From positions 1 to 47,281 of the forward strand of contig CAJUBJ010000010.1 of NCBI GenBank assembly GCA_910584655.1: a stretch of 47,281 nt of DNA, in the 5' to 3' direction. This stretch comes from an uncultured Bacilli bacterium. Its GTDB lineage: Bacteria > Bacillota_I > Bacilli_A > RF39 > UBA660. Positions 26,091 to 35,608 of the stretch are shown here, in pieces. The translations under genes were made by a program, and so were the position numbers. The notes below the pieces were generated by a model that was given only the letters and a program-made list of their open reading frames with translations, made no database searches and was not told where the DNA came from. Every line of letters begins with the position of its first letter. The first letter of the stretch is position 1.

Positions 26091-26741
26091 ATGAAAGATA
26101 AGAAAAAATCAAAAAGTAACTTTATGTATTTTTTTACAAAGAGATTATTTGATATATTTGTTGGATTAATAGGCTTAATCGTTTTAATTCCACTTATAAT
26201 TATAATAAAATTAGTTTCTATCTGTAATGGAGATTTTAATTCAATCTTCTTTGCACAAAATAGAATTGGAAAAGATGGTAAAGAATTTAAGTTTTATAAG
26301 TTTAGATCTATGGTACCAAATGCCGATGAAGTACTATTTAAAATGTTAGAAGAAGATAAAGAAGTTGCTAAAGAGTATAAAATTAATAAAAAATTAAAAG
26401 ATGATCCAAGAATAACAAAGATTGGTAAGATTCTAAGAAGAACTTCTATAGATGAACTACCTCAGTTACTTAATGTTTTAAAAGGAGATATGTCCTTGAT
26501 TGGAAATCGTCCGTATTTACCTAGAGAAAAAGAAGATATGGGTAAATACTTTGATGATATAGTAAAAACTAAACCAGGTATAACTGGTTACTGGCAGGTA
26601 AGTGGACGAGAAAATGTTACTTTTGAGAATCGTCTAAAACTAGAAAGTTTTTATTCAAATAACTATAGTATAGGTTTAGACATCAAAATATTCTTTAAAA
26701 CATTTAAAGCTGTCTTTGGTGGACATGGAGCTGCAGAATAA
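26091..26741 (+). CDS. Undecaprenyl-phosphate sugar phosphotransferase (priming enzyme)
   Basis: A 216-residue bacterial sugar transferase of the short CpsE/EpsL/RfbP-core type. It starts repeat-unit synthesis by moving a sugar-1-phosphate to the lipid carrier. FTKRLFDIFVGLIGLIVLIP is the membrane hairpin, followed by NRIGKDGKEFKFYKFRSM, the catalytic RTSIDELPQLLNVLKGDMS, LIGNRPYLP and KPGITGYWQVSGR. It lacks the large N-terminal membrane part found in WbaP. Start at ATG after AGGGGTG. It ends the first transcription block; a terminator-like hairpin follows. Confidence 0.94.
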   Translation: MKDKKKSKSNFMYFFTKRLFDIFVGLIGLIVLIPLIIIIKLVSICNGDFNSIFFAQNRIGKDGKEFKFYKFRSMVPNADEVLFKMLEEDKEVAKEYKINKKLKDDPRITKIGKILRRTSIDELPQLLNVLKGDMSLIGNRPYLPREKEDMGKYFDDIVKTKPGITGYWQVSGRENVTFENRLKLESFYSNNYSIGLDIKIFFKTFKAVFGGHGAAE

Positions 26742-26792
26742 AAATATAAAATGCCACATGAATTGTACAATTACATTTATTAATAAAATCTA

Positions 26793-26820
26793 AAGATACA
26801 TGTACAATGTATCTTTTTTT
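26793..26820 (+). terminator. Internal terminator in the polysaccharide locus
   Basis: AAGATACAT and ATGTATCTT form a perfect stem, followed by seven T. It separates the regulator/priming genes from the glycosyltransferases and may attenuate transcription. Confidence 0.85.
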
Positions 26821-26834
26821 GGGAGTGAAGAGTA

Positions 26835-27968
26835 GTGAGTAATAAAAAAATAAAAATTGCAATGTTAGGTCATAAAAGAATTCCATCGCGTGAAGGCGGA
26901 GTAGAAATAGTAGTTGAAGAATTGGCTACAAGAATGGTAAGTAAAGGTCATAGTGTAACTTGCTATAATCGTGGTGGAAAACACGCTCTTGATAAAAATC
27001 AAAAAATTGAAAATTTACAAGAATATAAAGGAGTAGAAATTGTAAAAACTTTAACTGTTGATAAAAAAGGTTTGGCTGCTATGACTTCTTCATTCTTTGC
27101 AACTATAAAAATATTGTTCTCCAAAGCAGATGTAGTTCACTATCATGCTGAAGGACCATGTGCATGGATGTGGATAATAAAATTGCTTAGTAAGAAAAGA
27201 TTAATTGCAACTATACATGGCTTAGATTGGCAAAGAGCCAAATGGGGTGGTTTTGCAACAAAATACATAAAATATGGAGAAAAAGTTGCAGTAAAAAATG
27301 CTGATGAAATTATTGTATTAAGTAAAAATGTTCAAGATTACTTTAAAAAAGAGTATGGAAGAAGGACTGAATTTATTCCAAATGGTGTTAGTAAGCCCCA
27401 AATAGTTGATGCAGAAATTATTAAAGAAAAATTTAATTTATCTAAAGATGAATACATTTTATTTTTAGGAAGAATGGTTCCAGAAAAAGGTATACATTAT
27501 TTAATAAATGCTTTTAAAAACACTAAAACAGACAAAAAACTTGTTATAGCAGGTGGAGCAAGTGATACAGATTCGTATTATACAGAATTAAAAGAGCTAG
27601 CAAAGTCTGATGATAGAATAATATTTACTGGATTTGTACAAGGTAAAGAGTTAGATGAGCTATATAGTAATGCATATATCTACTGTTTACCAAGTGATTT
27701 AGAGGGAATGCCATTAAGTTTACTTGAAGCAATGAGTTATGGTAATTGCTGTCTTACATCAGATATAGATGAATGTACTCAAGTAATTGAAGATAAGGGA
27801 GTAACATTCAAAAAATCAGATTTGAATGATTTAAAAAATAAATTACAAGAACTTTGTAAAAAGAAAAAAATAGTAGAAGAATACAAAAAGCATGCTCAAA
27901 ACTTTATATTAGAAAAATATAATTGGGATGATGTAGTAGATAAAACTTTAAAATTGTATAGAAAGTAG
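26835..27968 (+). CDS. Glycosyltransferase family 4 (DUF1972 N-terminus)
   Basis: A 377-residue GT-B glycosyltransferase. The N-terminal KRIPSREGGVEIVVEELA is the acceptor-side signature of DUF1972/rhamnosyltransferase-like GT4 enzymes. The donor side has LFLGRMVPEKGIHYLINAF, IFTGFVQGKELDELYSNA and PSDLEGMPLSLLEAMSYG with the E-x7-E motif. It starts with GTG after GGGAGTGA, directly behind the internal terminator. Likely adds the second sugar to the lipid-linked unit. The sugar cannot be deduced. Confidence 0.9.
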   Translation: MSNKKIKIAMLGHKRIPSREGGVEIVVEELATRMVSKGHSVTCYNRGGKHALDKNQKIENLQEYKGVEIVKTLTVDKKGLAAMTSSFFATIKILFSKADVVHYHAEGPCAWMWIIKLLSKKRLIATIHGLDWQRAKWGGFATKYIKYGEKVAVKNADEIIVLSKNVQDYFKKEYGRRTEFIPNGVSKPQIVDAEIIKEKFNLSKDEYILFLGRMVPEKGIHYLINAFKNTKTDKKLVIAGGASDTDSYYTELKELAKSDDRIIFTGFVQGKELDELYSNAYIYCLPSDLEGMPLSLLEAMSYGNCCLTSDIDECTQVIEDKGVTFKKSDLNDLKNKLQELCKKKKIVEEYKKHAQNFILEKYNWDDVVDKTLKLYRK

Positions 27969-27976
27969 GTGCAAAT

Positions 27977-29164
27977 TTGGAAAAATCTATAGACTTTATT
28001 AAAAAAAATCAGTGCTGTGGTTGTAGTGCTTGTGTTCAAAAATGCCCTAAGAATGCTATTTCATTAAAAGAAGATGAAGAAGGCTTTTTTTATCCAATTG
28101 TAAATAAAGAAAAGTGTATAAATTGTGGTTTATGTAAAAAAGTATGTCCTTTTATAAATTATGAAGTAGAACAAAAAGAAAATTATCCAAAAGCATATGC
28201 CGTAAAAAACAAAATTAACAAAGATATTTTAAATAGTTCTTCAGGAGGAGTATTTATTGCAATAGCTAAGTATATTATAAAAGAAAATGGAGTTGTTTTT
28301 GGTGCAGCATATGATGAAAACAATAACGTTAATCATATTTCAGTTGAAAGAGAAGAAGATTTATTTAAACTACAAGGTTCAAAATATGTTCAATCAAACA
28401 TATTAAATACTTTTAAAGACGCTAAAGAAAGTCTTGATAAAGGAAAAAAAGTTTTATTTAGTGGAACTCCATGTCAAATTAGAGGACTAAAAAACTTCTT
28501 ATTAAAAGATTATGATAACTTAATAACTTGTGATTTGGTGTGCCATGGTGTACCTAGCCAAAAACTATTTAAAACATATTTAAAAAGTTTAGAAGAAAAA
28601 TATCAGAAAAAAATAAAAAAATATGATTTTAGAAATAAAGATAAAAAAGGTTGGGGATTAACTGCCAAGGTAACTTTTGAAGATGGAAAATCAAAGTATA
28701 TAAATTCTGACTTTGATTCATATTATTCGAACTTTTTAGATTGTAATACATATCGTGAATCTTGTTATAATTGTAAATTTACAACAACAAATAGAAATAC
28801 TGATATTACATTAGCAGATTATTGGGGAATATTATCTATTCATAATGATTTTTATGATGAAAAAGGAGTTTCACTAATCCTAGTAAATTCTAAAAGCGGT
28901 TTAGATTTATTAAATAATATTGCTGATAATATTGAATTAATAGAAACTGACTTAAATTATGCAATAACAAAAAATAAAAATTTGATACAACCATCAGTAA
29001 GACCTGAGAAAAGAAATAATATTTATAAGAATATAGATAACTCTTCATGTACAAATTATATAAGGGATAATTTAAGGTATAAAATAACATTAAAAAAGGT
29101 ACTAAAGATTTTCATATCAAATAAATTAAAGAAAATACTTATGAAAATTAGGGGGACGAAATAA
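27977..29164 (+). CDS. Ferredoxin/FrhB-like Fe-S protein of polysaccharide locus (copy 1)
   Basis: A 395-residue protein of the coenzyme F420 hydrogenase/dehydrogenase beta-subunit type. Two [4Fe-4S] motifs open it: CCGCSACVQKCP and CINCGLCKKVCP. The FrhB-like part has SSGGVFIAIAKYI, LFSGTPCQIRGLK and CDLVCHGVPS, and another Cys group SCYNCKFTTTNRNTDITLAD. Such proteins commonly sit beside polysaccharide pyruvyl transferases in surface-polymer clusters; their exact reaction there is not settled. It starts with TTG after AGGTG, 8 bases after the previous gene. It overlaps the next start by one base. A second copy is at 37038. Confidence 0.9.
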   Translation: MEKSIDFIKKNQCCGCSACVQKCPKNAISLKEDEEGFFYPIVNKEKCINCGLCKKVCPFINYEVEQKENYPKAYAVKNKINKDILNSSSGGVFIAIAKYIIKENGVVFGAAYDENNNVNHISVEREEDLFKLQGSKYVQSNILNTFKDAKESLDKGKKVLFSGTPCQIRGLKNFLLKDYDNLITCDLVCHGVPSQKLFKTYLKSLEEKYQKKIKKYDFRNKDKKGWGLTAKVTFEDGKSKYINSDFDSYYSNFLDCNTYRESCYNCKFTTTNRNTDITLADYWGILSIHNDFYDEKGVSLILVNSKSGLDLLNNIADNIELIETDLNYAITKNKNLIQPSVRPEKRNNIYKNIDNSSCTNYIRDNLRYKITLKKVLKIFISNKLKKILMKIRGTK

Positions 29165-30270
29165 TGATAAAAGTATTACATTGTGTTAGTAATATGGATA
29201 GAGCTGGCATAGAAACAATGTTAATGAATTACTATAGAAATATTAATAAAGATGAAATACAATTTTATTTTTTATGTAATAAAAAAAAGCCAGGAGCTTA
29301 TGACGAGGAAATAAAAAGATTAGGCGGCAAGATATTTCATAGTCCAGGTTTAAACCCGCTAAAAGCAATTGAATATCACAAAGTAGTAAAAAATATAATC
29401 AAAGAAAATAATATAGATATTGTTCATGTTCACAATGGAGCATTTGGACTTCAAGCGTTGATTGCAGCTAAAGCTGCTGGTGTCAATGTAAGAATTAGTC
29501 ATGCTCATGGAACTAAAATAGATAGAAATTTCAAGTTACCATTGAAACTTATATACAAAACACAATTAAAAAAATATGCGAATCAATATTGGGGCTGTGG
29601 GATAGAAGCAATAGAATATTATTATGGTAAAAAAAATGTTGAAAACAATAATTATTATCTTTTAACTAATGCCATAGATGAAAACAAGTTTAAATATAAT
29701 GAAAAAATAAGAGAAAAAATAAGAAAAGAACTAAAAATAGAAAAAGACGAATACTTAGTTGGTCATATTGGAAGATTCATGTCCCAAAAAAATCATACAT
29801 TTTTAATTGATATTTTTAAAGAATTAGTTCAAAAAAATAATAAATTTAAACTAGTTTTAGTAGGTGATGGTGAGTTGCAAGAAGAAATAAAAAATAAAGT
29901 AAATGAATTAAATATAAATAATAATATTATTTTTACTGGTAACATTCCTAATACAAACGAATTCTATCAGGCGATGGATTTGTTTATCCTTCCATCATTA
30001 TTTGAAGGATTGCCTGTTGTAGGAATAGAAGCACAAGCAAGTGGCTTGAATTGTTTGTTCAGTAATACAATAAGTAAAGAAGTTGATATAACAGGAAACA
30101 TAGAATATCTTAGTTTAAATGATTCAGCAATAACCTGGGCAAATAAAATAAAAGAACTAAGTAATAAAGACAGGAATAAAATTACAAATGAAATAAGACA
30201 AAATAATTACTCAATAGAATCTGAAGCAAAAAAATTAGAAAATAAATACAGAGAACTATTAAATAAATAA
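29164..30270 (+). CDS. Glycosyltransferase family 4 (EpsF-like)
   Basis: A 368-residue GT-B enzyme. VLHCVSNMDRAGIETMLMNY at the start is typical of EpsF-type GT4 enzymes, with DIVHVHNGAFGLQALIAAKA, VGHIGRFMSQKNHTFLIDIF and PSLFEGLPVVGIEAQASG carrying the E-x7-E site. Start at ATG after GGGGGACG. It is embedded without gaps in the glycosyltransferase block. The donor sugar is unknown. Confidence 0.9.
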   Translation: MIKVLHCVSNMDRAGIETMLMNYYRNINKDEIQFYFLCNKKKPGAYDEEIKRLGGKIFHSPGLNPLKAIEYHKVVKNIIKENNIDIVHVHNGAFGLQALIAAKAAGVNVRISHAHGTKIDRNFKLPLKLIYKTQLKKYANQYWGCGIEAIEYYYGKKNVENNNYYLLTNAIDENKFKYNEKIREKIRKELKIEKDEYLVGHIGRFMSQKNHTFLIDIFKELVQKNNKFKLVLVGDGELQEEIKNKVNELNINNNIIFTGNIPNTNEFYQAMDLFILPSLFEGLPVVGIEAQASGLNCLFSNTISKEVDITGNIEYLSLNDSAITWANKIKELSNKDRNKITNEIRQNNYSIESEAKKLENKYRELLNK

Positions 30271-30282
30271 GGAGAGGTAAAG

Positions 30283-31338
30283 ATGAGAATAGGGATATTA
30301 ACACATCATTATATTAAAAATTATGGAGCATTCTTACAAGTCTATGCTCTTCAAGAAACATTAAAAAAAGAGTTTCCTAATGATGATGTATATGTTATAA
30401 ATTACATAAATAGAAAGCATTTATTTGTTAATATTGCTGGTTGGTATAGATTTAATCCTAAAAAAGATTCCATAAAAAAATATTTTCAAAAAATAACTAT
30501 TCCATCTCTTTTTTCTAAAATTGAAAAAGAATATTTAAATACATCAAAAAAAGTATATAATGTTAGACAGGTAAATGAATTAAATTTTGATGCTATAATT
30601 ATAGGTAGTGACGAAGTTTGGCATTATGGAGATAAAAAGTCTTATGACCCTATAAAATTTGGACTGGATCTAACATGTAAAAATGTTATTACCTATGCAC
30701 CAAGTATGGGAGGTGCTAATATAAATGAAGCATCTAATGAAGTTATTGAAGGCTTAAAAAATATTAAGGCTTTTTCAGCACGAGATGATTCCGCAGAAGA
30801 ATTTGTAAAAAAATATACTAATAAAAAATGTACTAGAGTTTTAGATCCAACTTTATTATATGAGTTTCCAGAATATTCATCAAAAATAGTTGATAGATTA
30901 AAAAAGGAAAGATATCTTTTAATGTATTATTGTGATGGACTTCCAGATGATTTAAAAAAAGAAATACTCAACTATGCTCAAGAACATAATTTGAAAATAT
31001 ATGGAGCAGGAGAATATAAAAAATGGTTTGATGATTTTCCAATTAATATAAATCCATTTGAGTGGATTGAAATGTTCAGAAATGCTGAAGTAATATTTAC
31101 AGGAACATTTCATGGAACAATATTTTCACTAAAAAGTCAAAAACAATTTTTTAATTACTTGTCTAATCCAAGCAGAATTAAAAAAGTTAATTCGTTATTG
31201 AGTGAATTTAAAATAAGCGATAGGATAATTAAAGATAAGTTAGAAAGTAAAGAAAATATAGATTATACAGTTATAAACAAAATCATAGAAGAAAATAGGC
31301 TAAGAAGTGTTGAATATTTGGAAAAAAGTATAAAATGA
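30283..31338 (+). CDS. Polysaccharide pyruvyl transferase family protein (1)
   Basis: A 351-residue protein of the polysaccharide pyruvyl transferase (CsaB/EpsO-like) family: ILTHHYIKNYGAFLQVYALQ at the N-terminus, DAIIIGSDEVWHYG in the middle, RVLDPTLLYEFP and FTGTFHGTIFSLKSQ near the end. The family transfers pyruvate from PEP to sugar units, making ketal groups with negative charge. Start at ATG after AAGGAGAGG. It ends with TGA, 13 bases before a GT2 gene. Together with the Fe-S protein it forms a module that recurs later in the locus. Confidence 0.9.
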   Translation: MRIGILTHHYIKNYGAFLQVYALQETLKKEFPNDDVYVINYINRKHLFVNIAGWYRFNPKKDSIKKYFQKITIPSLFSKIEKEYLNTSKKVYNVRQVNELNFDAIIIGSDEVWHYGDKKSYDPIKFGLDLTCKNVITYAPSMGGANINEASNEVIEGLKNIKAFSARDDSAEEFVKKYTNKKCTRVLDPTLLYEFPEYSSKIVDRLKKERYLLMYYCDGLPDDLKKEILNYAQEHNLKIYGAGEYKKWFDDFPININPFEWIEMFRNAEVIFTGTFHGTIFSLKSQKQFFNYLSNPSRIKKVNSLLSEFKISDRIIKDKLESKENIDYTVINKIIEENRLRSVEYLEKSIK

Positions 31339-31351
31339 AAGGAAAAATAAA

Positions 31352-32374
31352 ATGGATAAAATAAGTATTATTGTTCCAGTATATAATGTGGAAAAATATA
31401 TAAAAAGATGTCTAGAATCCCTAATCTCACAAACTTATAAAAATATAGAAATAATAGTAATTATTGATGGAAGTCCTGACAATAGTATAGAAATCTGCCA
31501 AAAAATTGCTAAAAAAGATAAAAGAATTAAAATTTTTAGCAAAGAAAATGAAGGACTGGGTTTGACTAGAAATTATGGTTTAGAAAGAGCAACTGGTAAG
31601 TATATAGTTTTTGTTGATAGTGATGATTATGTTACACATAATATGTGTGAATCATTAATAAAAGCAGCAAAAGAACATGATGCAGATGCTGTCTATGGTA
31701 ATATTTACTATGATAACGATGGTAAAATAGAAGCAAAAAAACACATAAAAGAGAAAAAAATTTGGAAAGGTAGTCAAGTAAAAGAATTATTGCTTGATTT
31801 TATAGCAACAACGCCAAATAAAAAAAATGATACAATTATGGAAGTATCTGTATGGAAATCTTTATTTAAAAAAGAAATATTTGATAAAAACCATATAAAA
31901 TTTGTTTCAGAAAGAGAATTTATTTCAGAAGATGTAATATTTGATATAGACTTTTTGTCAAAATCTAATTGTGTTGTTGCTATAACTGATTATGTATATT
32001 ATTATTGTGTTAATCCAAATTCTTTGTCCAAAACTTTTAGAACAGACAGATTTGCAAAAGTTAAAAAAATGTATTTTGAAGTAATAAGAAAGCTAAAAGA
32101 ATTATATCCAAAAGATGAATATGAATTAAGAACAGACCGATTTCTTATTGCTAGAGCAAGAACTAATATCAGGCAAATAGTAAAGCACAAATCTGTAATA
32201 GGAAAAGAAGAAACAAAAAAAGCAGTAGCAGAAATCTGCAACGATAAGGATATAATATCTATTTTAGCTAGATACAATATAAAAAAAATGCCTTTAAAGT
32301 ATGCATTAATAGCATTTTTAATCAAATATAGAAAATACAATTTATTAATATGGATATTTAGTATTTTAGGATGA
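31352..32374 (+). CDS. Glycosyltransferase family 2 (1)
   Basis: A 340-residue GT-A enzyme. SIIVPVYNVEKYIKRCLESL, IIVIIDGSPDNS, NEGLGLTRNYGLERATGKYI and the metal-binding FVDSDDYV (DxD) are standard. EFISEDVIFDIDF later holds the ED acceptor-side motif. A small change is IDGSPDNS where most have DDGSxDNS; the loss of the first Asp could affect the nucleotide site, although the enzyme is otherwise complete. Ends with TGA directly before the next GT2 gene. Confidence 0.9.
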   Translation: MDKISIIVPVYNVEKYIKRCLESLISQTYKNIEIIVIIDGSPDNSIEICQKIAKKDKRIKIFSKENEGLGLTRNYGLERATGKYIVFVDSDDYVTHNMCESLIKAAKEHDADAVYGNIYYDNDGKIEAKKHIKEKKIWKGSQVKELLLDFIATTPNKKNDTIMEVSVWKSLFKKEIFDKNHIKFVSEREFISEDVIFDIDFLSKSNCVVAITDYVYYYCVNPNSLSKTFRTDRFAKVKKMYFEVIRKLKELYPKDEYELRTDRFLIARARTNIRQIVKHKSVIGKEETKKAVAEICNDKDIISILARYNIKKMPLKYALIAFLIKYRKYNLLIWIFSILG

Positions 32375-32380
32375 GTGATA

Positions 32381-33310
32381 ATGATGTTAAAATCAAAGAT
32401 AGAAGTAAGTATAATTGTTCCAGCTTATAACGTTGAAGATTATATAGAAAAATGTATTGATTCAATACTAAATCAATCTTATAAAAATTTTGAATTACTT
32501 ATAATAGATGATGGATCCTCAGATAATACAGCTGATATATGTAAGGCATATTTAAAAGATAAAAGAATAAAACTTATATGTCAAAAAAATTCTGGAGTAA
32601 GTAATGCAAGAAATAAAGGAATAAATATGGCTAAAGGAAAATATATAGCATTTATTGATGCTGATGATGAACTTGCCGAAAATTATATAGAAAAAATGCT
32701 GAAAACATTAGAAGCAACAAAATCAGAAATGATCTGTTGTAGTTATTCCAAAGATATTGAAGAAATGAAAAATAATAATGAGCAAGAAAATTATATTTTA
32801 TCTAGTGCTGAATTTATATCTCAAATAACCAAAAACAACTTAGAAGAATGTTATATATGGAATAAGTTATTTATAAGAGATATAATCATAAAAAATAATA
32901 TTTTCTTTGAAGAAAATATAATCATATGGGAAGATATGCTTTTCCTATTAAAATACATATTAAAAACAAAGAAAATATCAACTTTAAAAAGTATTTTATA
33001 TTATTATAGAACTCGAGAAAATAGCGCAGTAAATTGTAATGAATCAATAAAAAAGATAGAATGTAAAGTTAAAGTGTTAGAGGAAATAATGAAACTCAGT
33101 ATAGATAATGAAAATTTTGTTAAATTAGTAAAAATAAAATATATAAACAATTTAATAAACCTATTATTTAAATCCCTAAAAGAAAAAAATCTATCAAAAG
33201 AAAATTATAAAAAAAATCTTGAAAAAGTAAAAAAAGTAAGAAAAGAAATAAAACCAAGTTTAAAAAATGATATAAAATATTTCTATCTTTGTTTTAAAAA
33301 GTTTAATTAG
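32381..33310 (+). CDS. Glycosyltransferase family 2 (2)
   Basis: A 309-residue GT-A enzyme with SIIVPAYNVEDYIEKCIDSI, LIIDDGSSDNTADI, NSGVSNARNKGINMAKGKYI and AFIDADDEL as the DxD site; IIWEDMLFLLKYIL is the acceptor-side ED motif. Start at ATG 32381 (or 32384) after the GAGTGATA that overlaps the end of the previous gene. Shorter than the usual two-domain types; transfers one sugar to the growing repeat unit. The C-terminal 60 residues are basic and may bind the membrane. Confidence 0.9.
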   Translation: MMLKSKIEVSIIVPAYNVEDYIEKCIDSILNQSYKNFELLIIDDGSSDNTADICKAYLKDKRIKLICQKNSGVSNARNKGINMAKGKYIAFIDADDELAENYIEKMLKTLEATKSEMICCSYSKDIEEMKNNNEQENYILSSAEFISQITKNNLEECYIWNKLFIRDIIIKNNIFFEENIIIWEDMLFLLKYILKTKKISTLKSILYYYRTRENSAVNCNESIKKIECKVKVLEEIMKLSIDNENFVKLVKIKYINNLINLLFKSLKEKNLSKENYKKNLEKVKKVRKEIKPSLKNDIKYFYLCFKKFN

Positions 33311-33320
33311 GAGGATATGT

Positions 33321-34484
33321 ATGAAAATAAAAACACCATTAATTATATTATTTTTATTATTTCATGCAATATTTATTAACATAAGTTATATTAATATATA
33401 TACAAGAATAACTTATGTATTATTGGCTATTTGTGGTATTTATCTAGTACTTAATGTAAGAAAAATAGACAAAAGGTATAATAAGCTTAATGCCTATCTA
33501 TTTATTTTCTTATTTGCCCAAATAGTATCTTCATATATGACACATAGTATAGATGGGATGATAATTGCAATAAAAATGTTTGAAGCTTTTTTTATAGTTG
33601 AATTACTGGCATCAAAAAAATTAGAAAAAGAATCTTTTAATATAATTTTTTATTTATTGTTTTTTTACATTATAATAAATGATATTTCCTTAATTAGTAG
33701 TGGAGCACATTTGAAATATGGATACAATGAGTATTATATGTTAGGAAATAAATTTACGATTGGTTTATTACATATTGAGCTATATCTTTTATATATGCAA
33801 AAAATAAAAAATCTACCTAAAAAAATATTTAAGACATTTTTTGAATTTTTACTATTCGCATTGTCAATATTTATATCAATTAAAGTAAAGTGTACAACAA
33901 CTTTAATATGCAATTTTATTGTTTTATTAATGCTAATACTTCCCAAAAAAATTAAAGAAGTATTATATAATCCTAAAGTTTTTATTATAATATTATTTGT
34001 TTGTTCATTTATATTAATTTTGTATTCGCAAATTCTTCAAACACAATTTCTTCAATATATAATTGTTGATGTTTTTAAAAAAAATATTTCCTTAACAGGT
34101 AGAATGAATATTTACCAATACATAATGCCAGTTTTAAAAGAAAAAATAATAATTGGTTATGGTTATGGTAATAGTTACAGCATTTTAATGCCACTTTTTA
34201 ATGCTCCAAATACACAAAATGGCTTATTGGAGTACGTTTTTAATTATGGCATTGTGGTTACAATATATATGATTTTCTTTCTTTACAAAATAATAAAAAA
34301 TATTAACTTATCTAAAGATAAAATTAAATACTTTTCTGTTTTAATATTTGTTTATTTATTAATATTTATATCTAGTGTTGAAATTAGCATTAACCTAAAC
34401 TTATTTTTATTTTTATCAATTTTAACTTTTTCTATGGTAGATAAAGAAACAATCAAAAAAACAGAGGAGAAAAATTATGAATAA
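33321..34484 (+). CDS. Polysaccharide polymerase (Wzy type)
   Basis: A 387-residue protein with about ten to twelve hydrophobic helices and a long outer loop around residues 245-305 containing LTGRMNIYQYIMPVLKEKI and GYGYGNS, the position where O-antigen ligase/polymerase family proteins carry their conserved Arg-Gly loop. It polymerises lipid-linked repeat units at the outer face. Start at ATG after AGGAGG; its end overlaps the next gene by 8 bases. Assignment rests on topology, the loop and the neighbours, since Wzy proteins vary strongly. Confidence 0.8.
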   Translation: MKIKTPLIILFLLFHAIFINISYINIYTRITYVLLAICGIYLVLNVRKIDKRYNKLNAYLFIFLFAQIVSSYMTHSIDGMIIAIKMFEAFFIVELLASKKLEKESFNIIFYLLFFYIIINDISLISSGAHLKYGYNEYYMLGNKFTIGLLHIELYLLYMQKIKNLPKKIFKTFFEFLLFALSIFISIKVKCTTTLICNFIVLLMLILPKKIKEVLYNPKVFIIILFVCSFILILYSQILQTQFLQYIIVDVFKKNISLTGRMNIYQYIMPVLKEKIIIGYGYGNSYSILMPLFNAPNTQNGLLEYVFNYGIVVTIYMIFFLYKIIKNINLSKDKIKYFSVLIFVYLLIFISSVEISINLNLFLFLSILTFSMVDKETIKKTEEKNYE

Positions 34485-35589
34485 AATATATATAACAACT
34501 TTCATTAAGGCTCATAACTATGGTGCAGCATTACAAGCATACGCTTTACAAGAATGTTTGAAGGAAAGAGGATATATCAGTTATTTTTTGAATTATAAAG
34601 ATGAACTGATTGAAAGAAATTATAAAATAGTAAAGGTTAATGGGAAAAATCTTAAACAAAGATTAAAGTCTTTTATTCGCTCTGTTATATTTTTTAATTT
34701 AAATTTTAAACATTACAAAAAATTTCAATTATTTGAAGAAAAAAAGTTGAATTTATATCCATTAAAACCTCAAAAAGCAAAATATTTTTATCAAGAAAAT
34801 TTTGATAGGGACATTTTAATAACTGGTAGTGACCAAGTGTGGAATTATGAAATAACAAATGGGCTATCAGATATTTATTCATTAAACTTTGGAAGCGAAA
34901 AAACAAAAAAAATTTCTTACGCAGCAAGTATAGGAAAAAATAAAATAGATGATAGTCTTATATTAGAGTATGCAAAGAAGTTATCTAAAATCAATATGAT
35001 ATCAGTTAGAGAAAATACTGGGAAAATGATTCTAAAAGAAATAATTCCTCAAAAAGATATATCTGTGGTTTTAGATCCAACTTTACTTTTAACTAAAGAA
35101 ATATGGACTAGTAAAGTACAAGAAATGGAAGCAGAAAAAGAAAAATATATTCTAGCTTATATGGTGGAGGAAGACAAAGAGTATATGAAAATAGTAGAAG
35201 AACTATCAAATAAAACTGGCTTAAAGATTATTCATTTTGATAAAAGAAACAAATACAGAAATGTTTTAAGAAAGGCTTATATAGATGGCCCTTTAGAATT
35301 TGTTAATTTAATAAAAAATGCGGAATATGTAGTAGCAACTTCATTTCACGCAACAGTATTTTCAATAATCTTTAATAATAAATTTTGGATAGTTCCTCAT
35401 AAGACTACTGGTTCTAGAGTAACTGACTTATTAAAAAAATTTAATATATCAAATAGAGCAGTAACATCTTTAGAAGAATTTAAAGAAAAAAATTACGATG
35501 AAAATATTAATTATGAAGAAGTAAATAAAATTCTAGAAAAAGAAAGAGAAAAGTCATTAAAATGGCTAATCGATGCTATTGAAAAATAA
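34477..35589 (+). CDS. Polysaccharide pyruvyl transferase family protein (2)
   Basis: A 370-residue second member of the pyruvyl transferase family: FIKAHNYGAALQAYALQECL, DILITGSDQVWNYEI, ISYAASIGKN, VVLDPTLLLTKEIW and VVATSFHATVFSIIFN. The motifs are complete, so both copies may be active on different residues of the repeat unit. It starts at ATG after GAGGAGA within the polymerase gene, giving translational coupling. It is followed by the flippase and then the second Fe-S protein. Confidence 0.9.
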   Translation: MNKIYITTFIKAHNYGAALQAYALQECLKERGYISYFLNYKDELIERNYKIVKVNGKNLKQRLKSFIRSVIFFNLNFKHYKKFQLFEEKKLNLYPLKPQKAKYFYQENFDRDILITGSDQVWNYEITNGLSDIYSLNFGSEKTKKISYAASIGKNKIDDSLILEYAKKLSKINMISVRENTGKMILKEIIPQKDISVVLDPTLLLTKEIWTSKVQEMEAEKEKYILAYMVEEDKEYMKIVEELSNKTGLKIIHFDKRNKYRNVLRKAYIDGPLEFVNLIKNAEYVVATSFHATVFSIIFNNKFWIVPHKTTGSRVTDLLKKFNISNRAVTSLEEFKEKNYDENINYEEVNKILEKEREKSLKWLIDAIEK

Positions 35590-35608
35590 AAAGAAGAAGT
35601 GATAAGGA

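Noticed and set aside
30283..32374. Mycoplasma-type genetic code (TGA as Trp)
   Set aside because: Several genes end naturally in TGA and tryptophan is encoded by TGG throughout.
31352..32374. Pseudogene call for the GT2 with altered first Asp
   Set aside because: The frame is intact and all other motifs are present; a single motif change is not enough.
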